Notes: a model not told the origin generated them from the letters alone. Shown: positions 1 through 8,395, counted from the first letter of the stretch. The stretch: 30,057 bases of DNA from Candidatus Albibeggiatoa sp. nov. BB20 (GCA_016744725.1 JADGDW010000038.1:1-30057); one strand, 5' to 3'. Numbers and translations are program-made.

Positions 1-66
1 GTTATAAATCTCACCATTAAAAACTATAACATATCTATCATTTTCCATTGGCTGGTTTGCTTTAAT
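1..66 (-). other. Asparagine-synthetase-like tail joined in frame to the sensor gene
   Basis: Read on the minus strand in frame with the sensor gene, the last ~20 codons contain NQPM, RYVIVFNGEIYN. NGEIYN preceded by a RYVIVF strand is characteristic of the class II glutamine amidotransferase domain of asparagine synthetase (AsnB), where it follows the LSIIDL...HQPM segment. Nothing like it belongs in a SpoIIE phosphatase. The change from one family to the other falls around positions 60-66. It may be a real recombination joint, or a chimeric contig or assembly end, which I think at least as likely because it lies exactly at the window edge. Confidence 0.6.
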
Positions 67-1101
67 ATCTAAATCTTGAATTGCTTGCAACTCATGCGGG
101 CGGGGTAAAATAAGATATTGAAATTCGCGGGAAACATCTAATTCAGTTGCAATCCGCATATTTTCTCTTTCAAGCAGATGGTTCACATTATTAAGCTCGT
201 CAAAAGCTAATTCAACTTCAGCGGTTCTGACTTTAACTTTATATTCTAAATTTCTAATAAAATCTTGTAGTTCAACCACCATTTTTTCAAATGAATAAGC
301 CAGAATACTTAGTTCATCGGTATAATTAATATGGATTTTCTTTAAGCTATCAATATATTCAGGTGAAAAGTTTTTTTGCGATAAGTTTTCCACACAACAA
401 GTTAAGGTTTTTAAAGGTAAAGATACGCGATAAGACAGATAATAGCTGGCTAAAATAGAAACGATAACAATCGTAAATAATCCCATAATTTCAACAATTT
501 GAGAACTAAACATGAAGTTTTGTAATACTTTATGCGTAAATTGATTTTGTTTGTCCAAGAGGTTTTGTATACCTGAATAAGAAATATACAAACCTAAATA
601 ACCAAGTAATTGAGAATCTGTGTGAAGAGGGGAAATAACGTGATAACCTAGCGCATTTTCCTGAATTAAAATATCGGTTTTTGCTTGAGAAAAATCTAAA
701 TAAGAGGATGATTTAGCTTTTGAAAAATAGGCTTGGTTTCGCCTTGTCTCCACACTTAATTTTTTCTGATTATCGAAATTAAATAGAATATTGCCATGAT
801 TATCTATAATAACTGCGCTTTCCAAAGAAAACCAACTACCTAATTTCTCAAATAACTCATGAATCGCTAGAGTATCAGAGGCTTGTAAGGCTGGTGCAAT
901 ATGGCCGCTGATATGTTCTACCGCATTTTTTAACTTCTGCTGCTCAACTAATGTGTACTCTTGACGTGTTTGTAATTTCAACTCATTGGTTAGGTGTTCA
1001 ATATCCTGGGTAAATAACCATGCTTCAGTAAAAAAGACGGAGACAAGTAAACTAAAATTAATCAGTGTTAAGTACAAAGCATATTTAGTACTGAGTTTCA
1101 T
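1..1101 (-). CDS. Membrane sensor with HAMP, start of SpoIIE-type phosphatase (partial)
   Basis: The frame is open from an ATG at 1099-1101 to the window edge (367 codons, no stop), so the C-terminus is missing. TM1 is at residues 7-25, then a periplasmic sensor region (about 30-200), TM2 (about 205-225), a HAMP-like stretch and a coiled coil (about 290-330). Residues near 330-346 (MRIATELDVSREFQ, LPRPHEL, LDI) resemble the segment entering the PP2C/SpoIIE phosphatase domain in HAMP-phosphatase regulators, which in other bacteria act on anti-sigma-factor antagonists. In that family the next residues should run to a GGDYYD metal-binding motif. Here they do not; the frame ends in an asparagine-synthetase-like stretch (see separate entry). 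No catalytic residues lie inside the window, so phosphatase function is inferred from the entry segment only. Confidence 0.7.
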   Translation of the reverse strand, partial: MKLSTKYALYLTLINFSLLVSVFFTEAWLFTQDIEHLTNELKLQTRQEYTLVEQQKLKNAVEHISGHIAPALQASDTLAIHELFEKLGSWFSLESAVIIDNHGNILFNFDNQKKLSVETRRNQAYFSKAKSSSYLDFSQAKTDILIQENALGYHVISPLHTDSQLLGYLGLYISYSGIQNLLDKQNQFTHKVLQNFMFSSQIVEIMGLFTIVIVSILASYYLSYRVSLPLKTLTCCVENLSQKNFSPEYIDSLKKIHINYTDELSILAYSFEKMVVELQDFIRNLEYKVKVRTAEVELAFDELNNVNHLLERENMRIATELDVSREFQYLILPRPHELQAIQDLDIKANQPMENDRYVIVFNGEIYN

Positions 1102-1589
1102 TGTTGCAACCTCATGTTGGGCTATAAAACACATATTTCTATCATTCATGAAATGAATCATAGATTTGAGAAGTTACCTCGTCGCCAAATAAAAATTGAT
1201 TAAATAAAACAAACTGAACATTCTAGTAGCTAATATTATGATTTTTGCTAATGCTTTTATCTACGCAGAACGATATAGCATGTTATTTTGCTTTGAGTTG
1301 TAAAGCTACTACTATCATTAGGTGAACTCTTTAAATATGATATTTAAGAAATAATATTCAATAATTATGCCTCATGAAAAATTATAAAGGTAGGGAGAAT
1401 CAATGTGTGCATCAAATGCTAATAAAAGTGCATAAAAAACAGAGCATACTTTAATTATTTAAATTCATGCACTTATACAAAATTATAGACTATTGAATTA
1501 TCTTCAATAAATGGAGTTTTTTTGAGAAATATACAAGTAATACATTGCTATTAAGTATGATTTTAGAAAATAAGAGAGGATTTTTATTG
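1102..1589. other. Gene-free AT-rich region
   Basis: This stretch lies upstream of the leftward sensor gene and downstream of the ettA terminator. It has no open frame with protein-like content on either strand. A 10-codon frame at 1403-1435 follows an AG-rich stretch (GGGAG) but has no gene after it. It probably holds the sensor-gene promoter, which I could not place with confidence. Confidence 0.5.
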
Positions 1590-1615
1590 AAAAAGGCCAG
1601 CTTTGAAAGCTGGCC
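1590..1615 (-). terminator. Rho-independent terminator of ettA
   Basis: On the minus strand, 28 bases after the ettA stop, GGCCAGCTTT and AAAGCTGGCC face each other around a single central base (21-base palindrome at 1595-1615). TTTTT follows directly at 1594-1590. GC-rich stem plus uridine tract is the standard intrinsic terminator form. Confidence 0.85.
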
Positions 1616-1643
1616 AATTAAAATTTAAAAAGTGAAAATATCG

Positions 1644-3317
1644 TTAATTGGCTAATGGTTTGTATTTGATTCGGTGTGGTGTATCAGCATCTACACCTAA
1701 CCGACGCTTACGATCAGCCTCATAATCAGCGTAGTTTCCTTCAAACCAGACCACTTGGCTATCGCCTTCAAACGCTAACATGTGGGTTGCAATTCGGTCT
1801 AAGAACCATCTGTCATGCGAAATAACCACAGCGCATCCTGGGAAATTTAATAATGCTTCTTCCAATGCCCGCAAAGTTTCCACATCTAAATCGTTGGTTG
1901 GTTCATCGAGCAATAAAACGTTGCCGCCACTGCGTAATAATTTCGCTAAATGCACCCGATTACGTTCACCACCAGATAAGTTTTTAATAAATTTTTGCTG
2001 ATCTTGGCCTTTAAAATTAAAACGACTAACGTAAGCACGCGACGGGATTTCATATTTACCGACCACAACCATATCTTGTCCATCAGAAATTTCTTCCCAT
2101 ACCGTTCTTTCACCCGCCAAACTATCACGGCTTTGATCTACATGAGCCAATTCAACGGTTTTACCAACGCGAATTTCACCTGCATCAGGCTGTTCTTGAC
2201 CTGCAAACATACGGAATAACGTGGTTTTACCCGCACCATTCGCACCGATAATGCCCACAATCCCACCGGGTGGTAAATTGAACTCCAAATTATCAACCAA
2301 CAATTTATCACCAAATGCTTTGCGCAGGCCTTCAACTTCTATCACCATATCGCCTAATCTTGGGCCCGGTGGAATGTAAATTTCTTGGGTTTCATTGCGG
2401 ATTTGTACATCTTGATTCATTAATTCATCAAAACGAGCCAAACGGGCTTTGCTCTTCGCATGTCGGCCTTTGGCATTACTACGCACCCATTCTAATTCTT
2501 GTTTGATTGAACGTTGTCGGGCGGATTCTTGACGCTCTTCTTGAACTAAACGCTGGTCTTTTTGCTCTAACCACGATGTGTAATTGCCTTCCCAAGGAAT
2601 ACCTTGGCCGCGATCTAATTCTAAAATCCAACCTGCAACATTATCTAAGAAATATCTATCATGGGTAACAGCAACCACAGTCCCTTGATATTCTTGTAAA
2701 AAGCGTTCTAACCATGCCACTGATTCTGCATCTAAATGGTTGGTTGGCTCATCTAAAAGCAACATGTCTGGCTTGGATAATAACAATTTACACAATGCGA
2801 CCCGACGTTTTTCACCGCCTGATAATTTGGTCACATCCGCATCCCAAGCAGGTAAACGCAATGAATCAGCGGCTATTTCTAAATGTCTATCTAATTCCCA
2901 ACCGCCAGCAGACTCAATGGCATCTTGTAATTTACCCTGTTCTTCCATTAAATCATTCATTTCTTCATCGGTCATAGGCTCGGCAAATTTCATGTTAATT
3001 TCATCAAACCGAGTCAATAAATCTTTGGTTTCACTCACTGCTTCTTCGACATTACCGCGTACATCTTTTTCCGTATTAAGTTGAGGTTCTTGAGATAAGT
3101 AACCCACTTTAATACCTGCTTGGGGACGAGCTTCCCCGTTAAATTCTTTATCCACACCTGCCATGATGCGTAATAAGCTGGATTTACCTGCACCGTTTAA
3201 GCCCAGCACACCAATTTTTGCACCGGGGAAAAAAGACAGAGAAATATCTTTAAGAATTTCACGTTTTGGTGGGACAACTTTGCCCACGCGGTTCATTGTG
3301 TAAATATATTGCGCCAT
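1644..3317 (-). CDS. ettA: Energy-dependent translational throttle protein EttA (ABC-F)
   Basis: At 557 residues it is nearly the length of E. coli EttA (555). Two ABC ATPase cassettes are complete: Walker A GLNGAGKSS (39-47), signature LSGGEKRR (about 164-171), Walker B LLLDEPTNHLD with Glu189; then GANGAGKTT (358-366), LSGGERNR (446-453), LLLDEPTNDLD with Glu471. The charged stretch between them (about 243-310, with NAKGRHAKSKARLARF) is the inter-domain linker of the ABC-F group. There are no membrane segments: ABC-F proteins are cytosolic and bind the ribosomal E site. EttA gates the first elongation steps according to ATP/ADP ratio. The gene is monocistronic with its own terminator and is divergent from the HAD gene. 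The Shine-Dalgarno sequence is weak, but the MAQYIYTMNRV start is typical of the family. Confidence 0.95.
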   Translation of the reverse strand: MAQYIYTMNRVGKVVPPKREILKDISLSFFPGAKIGVLGLNGAGKSSLLRIMAGVDKEFNGEARPQAGIKVGYLSQEPQLNTEKDVRGNVEEAVSETKDLLTRFDEINMKFAEPMTDEEMNDLMEEQGKLQDAIESAGGWELDRHLEIAADSLRLPAWDADVTKLSGGEKRRVALCKLLLSKPDMLLLDEPTNHLDAESVAWLERFLQEYQGTVVAVTHDRYFLDNVAGWILELDRGQGIPWEGNYTSWLEQKDQRLVQEERQESARQRSIKQELEWVRSNAKGRHAKSKARLARFDELMNQDVQIRNETQEIYIPPGPRLGDMVIEVEGLRKAFGDKLLVDNLEFNLPPGGIVGIIGANGAGKTTLFRMFAGQEQPDAGEIRVGKTVELAHVDQSRDSLAGERTVWEEISDGQDMVVVGKYEIPSRAYVSRFNFKGQDQQKFIKNLSGGERNRVHLAKLLRSGGNVLLLDEPTNDLDVETLRALEEALLNFPGCAVVISHDRWFLDRIATHMLAFEGDSQVVWFEGNYADYEADRKRRLGVDADTPHRIKYKPLAN

Positions 3318-3519
3318 GTTGCTACTTATCAGTGAGATGTGCGTTAAAAGAACAAAATCTAAAATATGTATTTTAAGGGAGCTAAATATACAAAAGGCTT
3401 AACAAATAAGCAAATTATAGTGCTTTAAATTTGTCATGGTTTTCCAATGCGCATCATTCCGCTTAAGGTTTCTGCTAAACTACTGCCCAATTTCTTACCG
3501 CCATTTTCTGGATAACAAC

Positions 3520-4173
3520 ATGTCACAGGCCTTTAAATTACTTATTTTTGATTGGGATGGGACTTTGATGGATTCCCAAGCTCTTATTGTTGATTGTTTT
3601 AAAATTGCTATCGCTGAGCTGGGCTTACAGCCCCGTAGTGCATACGAAATCAAACAAGTTGTGGGTCTTGGATTATATGAAGGATTTGAGGCATTATGTT
3701 CTGATGGCAGTGCCGCTCTGTTAAAACAAGGGGTGAACATTTACCGAGAGAATTATTTTTCTAGTATGGCAAAACCAACGCCTTTGTTTCATAAAGCGGA
3801 TGAAGTATTACAAAGCCTCTATGATGCAGGTTATCAAATGGCTGTTGCTACAGGTAAAGGTCGGCGCGGTTTAAATGATGCATTAGATAAAACAGGCTTA
3901 CGCGATTTATTCCATAGTACGCGCTGTGCTGAAGAAACCACATCAAAGCCCAATCCACAAATGTTGTATGAAATCTTAGAAGAATTAGATACTGACGCGA
4001 GTCAAGCGGTGATGATTGGTGATAGCTTGTTTGATTTGGAAATGGCAAATAATGCAGATATGGCCAGTATTGCAGTTTCTTATGGTTTGCAGGAAAAACA
4101 GCGTTTACTCAGTTGCAACCCGTTAACCTGTTTGGATGATGTTACAGAATTGCCTACATGGTTAGACAGCTAA
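3520..4173 (+). CDS. HAD-IA hydrolase, phosphoglycolate-phosphatase-like
   Basis: A 217-residue protein from the ATG at 3520. The frame is open further upstream (ATG at 3436), but those 28 residues are not family-like, and the conserved KLLIFDWDGTLMDS motif begins right after this ATG, with GGATAA about 6 bases before it. The nucleophile and acid are Asp11 and Asp13. A cap domain follows (about 20-90), then the VATGKG motif II and VMIGDSLFDLEMA with the metal-binding aspartates. The fold suggests a phosphatase on small phosphorylated metabolites; the gene resembles the hydrolase that often follows rluC in gammaproteobacteria, but no rluC is here, so the substrate is open. The 3' end runs directly into a transposase remnant, so its last few codons might be derived from that junction. 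Confidence 0.8.
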   Translation: MSQAFKLLIFDWDGTLMDSQALIVDCFKIAIAELGLQPRSAYEIKQVVGLGLYEGFEALCSDGSAALLKQGVNIYRENYFSSMAKPTPLFHKADEVLQSLYDAGYQMAVATGKGRRGLNDALDKTGLRDLFHSTRCAEETTSKPNPQMLYEILEELDTDASQAVMIGDSLFDLEMANNADMASIAVSYGLQEKQRLLSCNPLTCLDDVTELPTWLDS

Positions 4174-4174
4174 T

Positions 4175-4294
4175 TCAAGAGCGATTCCAAAGTTGTTAGA
4201 ACGGTTAGATATAACAGGTGCTGTGATTACGATGGATGCAATGGGATGTCAAACGGTTATTGCGGAACAAATCATTGATAGAAAAGCAGATTAT
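4175..4294 (+). pseudogene. ISAs1-family transposase fragment
   Basis: Starting at the stop of the HAD gene, one plus-strand frame reads SRAIPKLLERLDITG, VITMDAMGCQ, IAEQIIDRKADY. This matches the well-known ISAs1 (H-repeat) transposase segment IPxLLExLDxxGxxVTxDAMGCQxxIAxxI, which carries a catalytic Asp (the D of DAMGCQ). About 40 codons remain, with no start and no upstream or downstream transposase. The similarity stops exactly where the 116-bp repeat begins, so the repeat seems to have landed in the dead transposase or to have taken part in its deletion. The fragment is non-functional. Confidence 0.75.
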
Positions 4295-4407
4295 AGTCAA
4301 TTCTATCTTGGGTGTGAGGACTGGCAGTCCTGTTATTATTTAAATATCAATCAGTTTTAAAATCTAGGACTGCCAGTCCTGTATCACTTTAAAATAAAAC
4401 GACTATA
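4292..4407 (-). repeat. 116-bp MITE-like repeat, copy A
   Basis: The element begins TATAGTC and ends GACTATA. Inside are AGGACTGGCAGTCCT (4317-4331) and its reverse complement AGGACTGCCAGTCCT (4366-4380). The reverse complement of this interval aligns without gaps over all 116 positions to 27497-27612; by hand I count about 98 identities, with the 42 bases at one end differing at a single site. The two ends form an imperfect inverted repeat of about 40 bases, so the whole unit can fold into one long hairpin. It has no coding capacity. The TATA at each end would fit TA target duplication, as in IS630/Tc1-type elements (inference). It ends 3 bp from the batD stop and may also serve as a terminator between convergent genes. 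Confidence 0.85.
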
Positions 4408-4410
4408 TAT

Positions 4411-6150
4411 TCAAACTGGATTTAATGAACCCATACCAGAAGCTGTTGTTTGAGTTGAATTTGTGGCTGGTCTAGCTTGTTGCCACGTTTGAAGCCATGC
4501 TTGTTTCCATTGCGCTAAATTAAACTCAGATTGCTCAGCATATAAGGCTTTTTCCAAGGTTCTGAGCATATCAGCCAAAGCTTCGCCTTGAGTTAACTGC
4601 TGCTGCATCACCTGACCAATATGACTTAATGCGCTATTTTTTGATAACTGCCATTGTTCATGCGCGAATTGCTGCAATAATTGCTGAATTTGCAATGCAG
4701 TCAATGCAGTGGACAGTTGTTGTTTAAATTGTTTTTTAGACAAAGCATGATGATCTGATTGCGTTGGTTTTACTTGGTTTTTGACTTCAGTTTGTTTCCA
4801 CCATGATTGGAACAATGCAATGATTAAAGCCATAACCGAACCTCCTAAAAGACTCAATTGTATTTTGCTCAATTTGTGTACTTGCTGCACTTGCACAATA
4901 GTCTGAGTTGTAACAGGCATTTGCTGTTGTATTGCCATTGGATTGACAATGGCTTGAGGACTTGGAATCGCATTTGGATTTGCTTGTACAGTCAAAGCCT
5001 GCGCAGGAATTTCAACTGATGTTATTTGTTTCTCATTAATATCCCACCAAAGTATACGCAATTTAGGAATCGTTATTTCGCCAACTTGTAACGGAATAAT
5101 ACTCAAGGTTTGGGTGATATAATTGGCAGGAATCCGAGTGTTAGCCAATAGCTTACGCTCACTCTCAGGTTTAGAATGACGAATTCGAAAATCATCATTG
5201 CCTGTTATTAGCTGCTCTAAATCGGGAAAAGGCTGGCCACCCATACCTGTAGCAATAATTTTGATCGTGCGAATTAACGGTACACCGACGGTCACTGCTT
5301 GCTCAATATCACTTTCCCAAGTTGCGTCTATTTTTAAATTTAATAATGGTAACCACGTTTGCATTTGGCTAGGTTTTGGCATTTGAACATTCAATGACAC
5401 GGGTTTTGCAGCAATAGTTACTTGACGATATGCGTTGAAACTAAACAAACCACCATATTGACCACTTTGATTATTATCATCCAATTTAGAAGCCCGCATT
5501 TTAATGATACCCAAATCAATTGCGCCACTTTGCATTGGTGTTAGCAAGTATTCAATTTCATGCACAATTGTGCTACGTCCATTAACCACTTCTTTTTTCG
5601 CAGACATATTGGTGAGCTGCTCTACAACAACACCGCTGTTTGGCATCATCGGTTCAGGATTGCGCAAATCACCTAAATGTGATAAACGTAATTTAATATG
5701 CACAGGTTCATACAAATAAGGTTGCGGATTAGAGACTTCCACTTGCAATTCTGTACCATCTTGGCGTGGCGCACCTGCTTGAGTGACTTGTAGTTTCAAT
5801 GGTTGGGTGCTTAATACACCTGCGGTTGTGTTCAAACGAATCGAAGGAATGCTTAATTCACCTCGTTTCAATGGTTCAATTTTATAAATCCAAGTAATTT
5901 CTTGGCTGCGATGGCCATTGATAATTTTAGTGGACTGGCTGGTGTTGCGGCTATAAATATTAAAATCATCTTGTAAAACACTAATATCAGGCTCTGTGCT
6001 CACACGATCACTGGGTTGTGACAAGGTGACGTATAAGTCAATTGTTTCCCCAATCCCTATTTGATATTGGCTTAAACGCGCGTCTAATTGTGCTGCTGCA
6101 AATACACTATTTGAACATAAAATCATGGTGATAAAAGCTAAAAATCGCAT
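4411..6150 (-). CDS. BatD-family protein
   Basis: A 579-residue protein with a signal peptide (MRFLAFITMILCSNSVFA, cleavage near 18-20). A long beta-rich extracytoplasmic part (about 21-400) contains the BatD pattern: ARLSQYQIGIGETIDLYVTL near the start, then GxLSIPSIRL and VGEITIPKLRILWWD. One TM segment lies near 430-450, followed by a Gln-rich cytoplasmic tail of about 128 residues. BatD (oxygen-tolerance Bat system) usually sits with MoxR, DUF58, BatA and BatB genes, where it is thought to work in envelope stress or protein-complex assembly. None of those genes is adjacent, although a DUF58 gene lies at 21998-23314. AAGGAT about 8 bases before the ATG supports the start. The stop is 3 bp from the 116-bp repeat. 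Confidence 0.8.
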   Translation of the reverse strand: MRFLAFITMILCSNSVFAAAQLDARLSQYQIGIGETIDLYVTLSQPSDRVSTEPDISVLQDDFNIYSRNTSQSTKIINGHRSQEITWIYKIEPLKRGELSIPSIRLNTTAGVLSTQPLKLQVTQAGAPRQDGTELQVEVSNPQPYLYEPVHIKLRLSHLGDLRNPEPMMPNSGVVVEQLTNMSAKKEVVNGRSTIVHEIEYLLTPMQSGAIDLGIIKMRASKLDDNNQSGQYGGLFSFNAYRQVTIAAKPVSLNVQMPKPSQMQTWLPLLNLKIDATWESDIEQAVTVGVPLIRTIKIIATGMGGQPFPDLEQLITGNDDFRIRHSKPESERKLLANTRIPANYITQTLSIIPLQVGEITIPKLRILWWDINEKQITSVEIPAQALTVQANPNAIPSPQAIVNPMAIQQQMPVTTQTIVQVQQVHKLSKIQLSLLGGSVMALIIALFQSWWKQTEVKNQVKPTQSDHHALSKKQFKQQLSTALTALQIQQLLQQFAHEQWQLSKNSALSHIGQVMQQQLTQGEALADMLRTLEKALYAEQSEFNLAQWKQAWLQTWQQARPATNSTQTTASGMGSLNPV

Positions 6151-6306
6151 TCTTTATCCTTCAAAAATGTTTAAAGATGGACTGTCCTAATAAACGATTA
6201 AAATACAGTATGATGTAAAACTGAGAACGATTAGCTCTGCAAGTCATTATATTTCCATTTTCTTAGGGTATGAATGATTGTGATGGTTTTCAATGGCAGG
6301 ATAAAT

Positions 6307-6335
6307 TTGACAGCTCAAATAGGAATGACTATCAT
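6307..6335 (+). promoter_or_regulatory. sigma-70 promoter of feoC
   Basis: TTGACA (6307-6312), a spacer of exactly 17 bases, and TATCAT (6330-6335). Transcription would start near 6342, just at the edge of the Fur box, about 35 bases upstream of the feoC start codon. Confidence 0.7.
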
Positions 6336-6340
6336 CATTG

Positions 6341-6359
6341 TTTGAGAATAATTCTCATG
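6341..6359. promoter_or_regulatory. Fur box over the feoC transcription start
   Basis: TGAGAAT-A-ATTCTCA (6343-6357) is a perfect 7-1-7 palindrome of the form bound by Fe(II)-Fur (GAGAATNATTCTC core). It lies directly downstream of the -10 element, so bound Fur would block the promoter when iron is sufficient. Its position next to an iron-uptake gene supports the call. Confidence 0.75.
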
Positions 6360-6376
6360 GCATTCAGGGAAACACA

Positions 6377-6640
6377 ATGGATTTACGTCAGCTCAAAGCC
6401 TATCTTATCGAACATAAACAAGCAACATTAACTGATTTAGCCCATCATTTTCGCACTGAACCACCGTTAGTGCAAACTCTGTTAGAACACTGGATACGCA
6501 AAGGGAAAGTGCAGCATACGCATATTGATGAATGTGCTAAAGGTTGTTGCCGAGGTGGTAGTGATTTAGAAGTTTATCGTTGGATTGATGGAAAACCCTT
6601 AATCAGTAACATCAGTATTCCTGTTGTACAGCAGAATTAA
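6377..6640 (+). CDS. feoC: FeoC-like regulator of ferrous iron transport
   Basis: An 87-residue protein from the ATG at 6377, which has AGGGA 6 bases upstream. An in-frame ATG at 6338 lies before the Fur box and predicted transcription start and is rejected. MDLRQLKAYLIEHKQATLTDLA...WIRKGKV is the winged-helix fold of FeoC. The Cys-rich wing follows (CAKGCC, residues 55-60), which in FeoC proteins binds an iron-sulfur cluster or acts as an iron/oxygen sensor; only three cysteines are visible in this cluster. FeoC normally accompanies the FeoB ferrous iron permease, but no feoA or feoB flanks it here. The Fur box and promoter show iron-repressed expression. The small size leaves a MarR-like regulator as a weaker alternative. 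Confidence 0.75.
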   Translation: MDLRQLKAYLIEHKQATLTDLAHHFRTEPPLVQTLLEHWIRKGKVQHTHIDECAKGCCRGGSDLEVYRWIDGKPLISNISIPVVQQN

Positions 6641-6710
6641 ACCTATTTTAGGATGAATCTATAAATCTAAATTATTTTGAAATTGATTTTAAATTCATCC
6701 CGTTGATTCA

Positions 6711-8303
6711 TTAATCAATAAGTTGCAAGTTAATATCGCGCAACTGCATTTGAGTGATTGTTAGCTTTCTGAGTTTGATATGACCTTTCACATTAAAGGC
6801 TTTTAATAATTCTAAAGGCAATAAGGGTTGAGATGATTTTTGATTAGGATTGGCTGGTGGCATGTAACCGTCAGCGTCAAGCTTATCCGCTTCTAAACTC
6901 AAAGAAAGAACAGGATTAGCAAAATCACGCAGTGCAACTTTGCCTTTGATTTGAGTTTGATCGAGTTTAATTGCTAAATTTTGCAATTCAATATGTTGTA
7001 AATCACCTTTTACATCTGTGCTTAAATCTAGTTGGGTCAATGCCTTTTTATCTACGGTTTTTTGTTCAGGCAATTTCAATATTTGTAGCCATTGTTTCAG
7101 ATTGAAATCCGTTAATTTAAGCTGACTGGAAAATTCAGGTTTAGAAAAATGTTCTAGTTTTAGTTGATTAAGTTGTAATTTTGCATCTAATACCTGTAAA
7201 TCTAACTTTTCTATCTCAGCTCGTTGTTTAATTAGGTCTAATTTTGCATGGGGAATATGAATAGGATATTGGTCAAATTGTGCGTTTATCTCACTAAACA
7301 GGATTTTTTCAGGCGTAGCTTGTAGGTTGAATTTTATTTTTGTTGATTTTATTGGGAATGGTAGTGTGTATTGTTTCAATAATTCATCAAGTTGAGATTG
7401 TTGAATATCTACTGATCCTGTTAACTCAGGTGTAGATAAAATATTACTGGCATTAAATTGAGCTTTAATCGTGGCTTTTAACGTCTGAATAATGACCTCA
7501 GGAATATCTAATATTTGCTGATTTAAATCTAACTTTCCATGCGCTAAAGCCAACTGTACATTATCTGGTAGCAACTTAGAATCGATGTTTAATTGTAGAT
7601 TTTCAAACTGAAATAATTGCTGATTAAGATTAGGAGTCACTGCGGTTTGTAATTGTATTTTAGCAGCCTGTTCCAATTGACTGGCATTGACTAAAGTCTC
7701 TAATTTTACTTGCATAGTTTGGTCAAGTGTAATCGCTGAAGTTTCTAAATTGACATTTTGCAACGCATAGCTAGTTTGCAGTTTTTCATCAAAAAACATA
7801 ATATAGCTGTTATTTAAACTTAAGCCTTCTATTTTTAAATTTTCAAGATAAACATTTTGTTGGTTTTCATCTGTACCACTTGAGTCTTGTTCAGTACTTT
7901 TTGTTTGAGCTAAGTCCTGCCAATTATTTGAGCCATCCGCACGCTGAATAAGCAATAACTGTAAATCATCAACTTGAATTTGCCCAATTTGAATTTGCTG
8001 ACTGAACAATGGCAATAATTTAACTTTGAGTTGGACTTGTTGAATTGCAGCAAAAGGCTGTTGTTGAAACTCATCAGGATTATTCAGTGTAGTACTGCCC
8101 AGTTTTAAGCCTAACCAAGGGAAAAAGCTCAGTTGGATATCACCTTCAATGCTCAGTTTGCGTCCTATGTTTTGCTCAACCAGCTCTATAATCTGCGGCT
8201 TGTATTGGTTTGGATCAACCCATTGTGTAATTGCAATAATGGCCAAACTGATGACTAATAATAGTGAGGCGAGAATGCCTAAACCGATTTTAAGCCATTT
8301 CAT
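6711..8303 (-). CDS. AsmA-family protein, short C-terminus
   Basis: A 530-residue protein with one N-terminal TM (WLKIGLGILASLLLVISLAIIAI, about 3-25) and then the AsmA entry motif: DPNQYKPQIIELVEQNIGRKLSIEGDI followed by FFPWLGLKLG. The rest is beta-rich with Leu/Gln-rich repeats, as expected for an inner-membrane-anchored protein facing the periplasm; AsmA-like proteins (cousins of TamB/YhdP) are implicated in lipid transport to the outer membrane. The protein ends in LRKLTITQMQLRDINLQLID. This corresponds to the opening of the conserved C-terminal AsmA domain, which in the family goes on for roughly 100-200 more residues. Tandem stops TAA TGA follow. GAAGG about 8 bases before the ATG supports the start. 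Confidence 0.75.
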   Translation of the reverse strand: MKWLKIGLGILASLLLVISLAIIAITQWVDPNQYKPQIIELVEQNIGRKLSIEGDIQLSFFPWLGLKLGSTTLNNPDEFQQQPFAAIQQVQLKVKLLPLFSQQIQIGQIQVDDLQLLLIQRADGSNNWQDLAQTKSTEQDSSGTDENQQNVYLENLKIEGLSLNNSYIMFFDEKLQTSYALQNVNLETSAITLDQTMQVKLETLVNASQLEQAAKIQLQTAVTPNLNQQLFQFENLQLNIDSKLLPDNVQLALAHGKLDLNQQILDIPEVIIQTLKATIKAQFNASNILSTPELTGSVDIQQSQLDELLKQYTLPFPIKSTKIKFNLQATPEKILFSEINAQFDQYPIHIPHAKLDLIKQRAEIEKLDLQVLDAKLQLNQLKLEHFSKPEFSSQLKLTDFNLKQWLQILKLPEQKTVDKKALTQLDLSTDVKGDLQHIELQNLAIKLDQTQIKGKVALRDFANPVLSLSLEADKLDADGYMPPANPNQKSSQPLLPLELLKAFNVKGHIKLRKLTITQMQLRDINLQLID

Positions 8304-8359
8304 AATGTACCTTCAGGATAAGACAATATTTTATGTAGTATAGCACTCAGCCAAAATGA

Positions 8360-8395
8360 AATAACCCCCTGAAACCTAAGCTCCAGAGGGTTATT
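8360..8395 (-). terminator. Terminator after the thioester surface-protein gene
   Basis: AATAACCC...GGGTTATT with an extra CTG/CAG inside forms a 12-position stem with one mismatch, 46 bases past the stop on the minus strand. A T-rich run (TTCATTTT) follows on that strand. Confidence 0.7.

Noticed and set aside
1403..1435. 10-codon frame behind a GGGAG sequence, like a leader peptide
   Set aside because: No plus-strand gene follows it; the next plus-strand gene is 2 kb away behind ettA.
1780..3084. Long open frames on the strand opposite ettA
   Set aside because: They are antisense to a strongly conserved gene and have no family features of their own.
3413..3420. TATAAT on the minus strand as an ettA promoter
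   Set aside because: No -35 box at a proper distance could be found.
6651..6700. GGATGAAT/ATTCATCC hairpin between feoC and the AsmA gene
   Set aside because: The loop is over 30 bases and there is no T-run on either strand, so it is not supported as a terminator.
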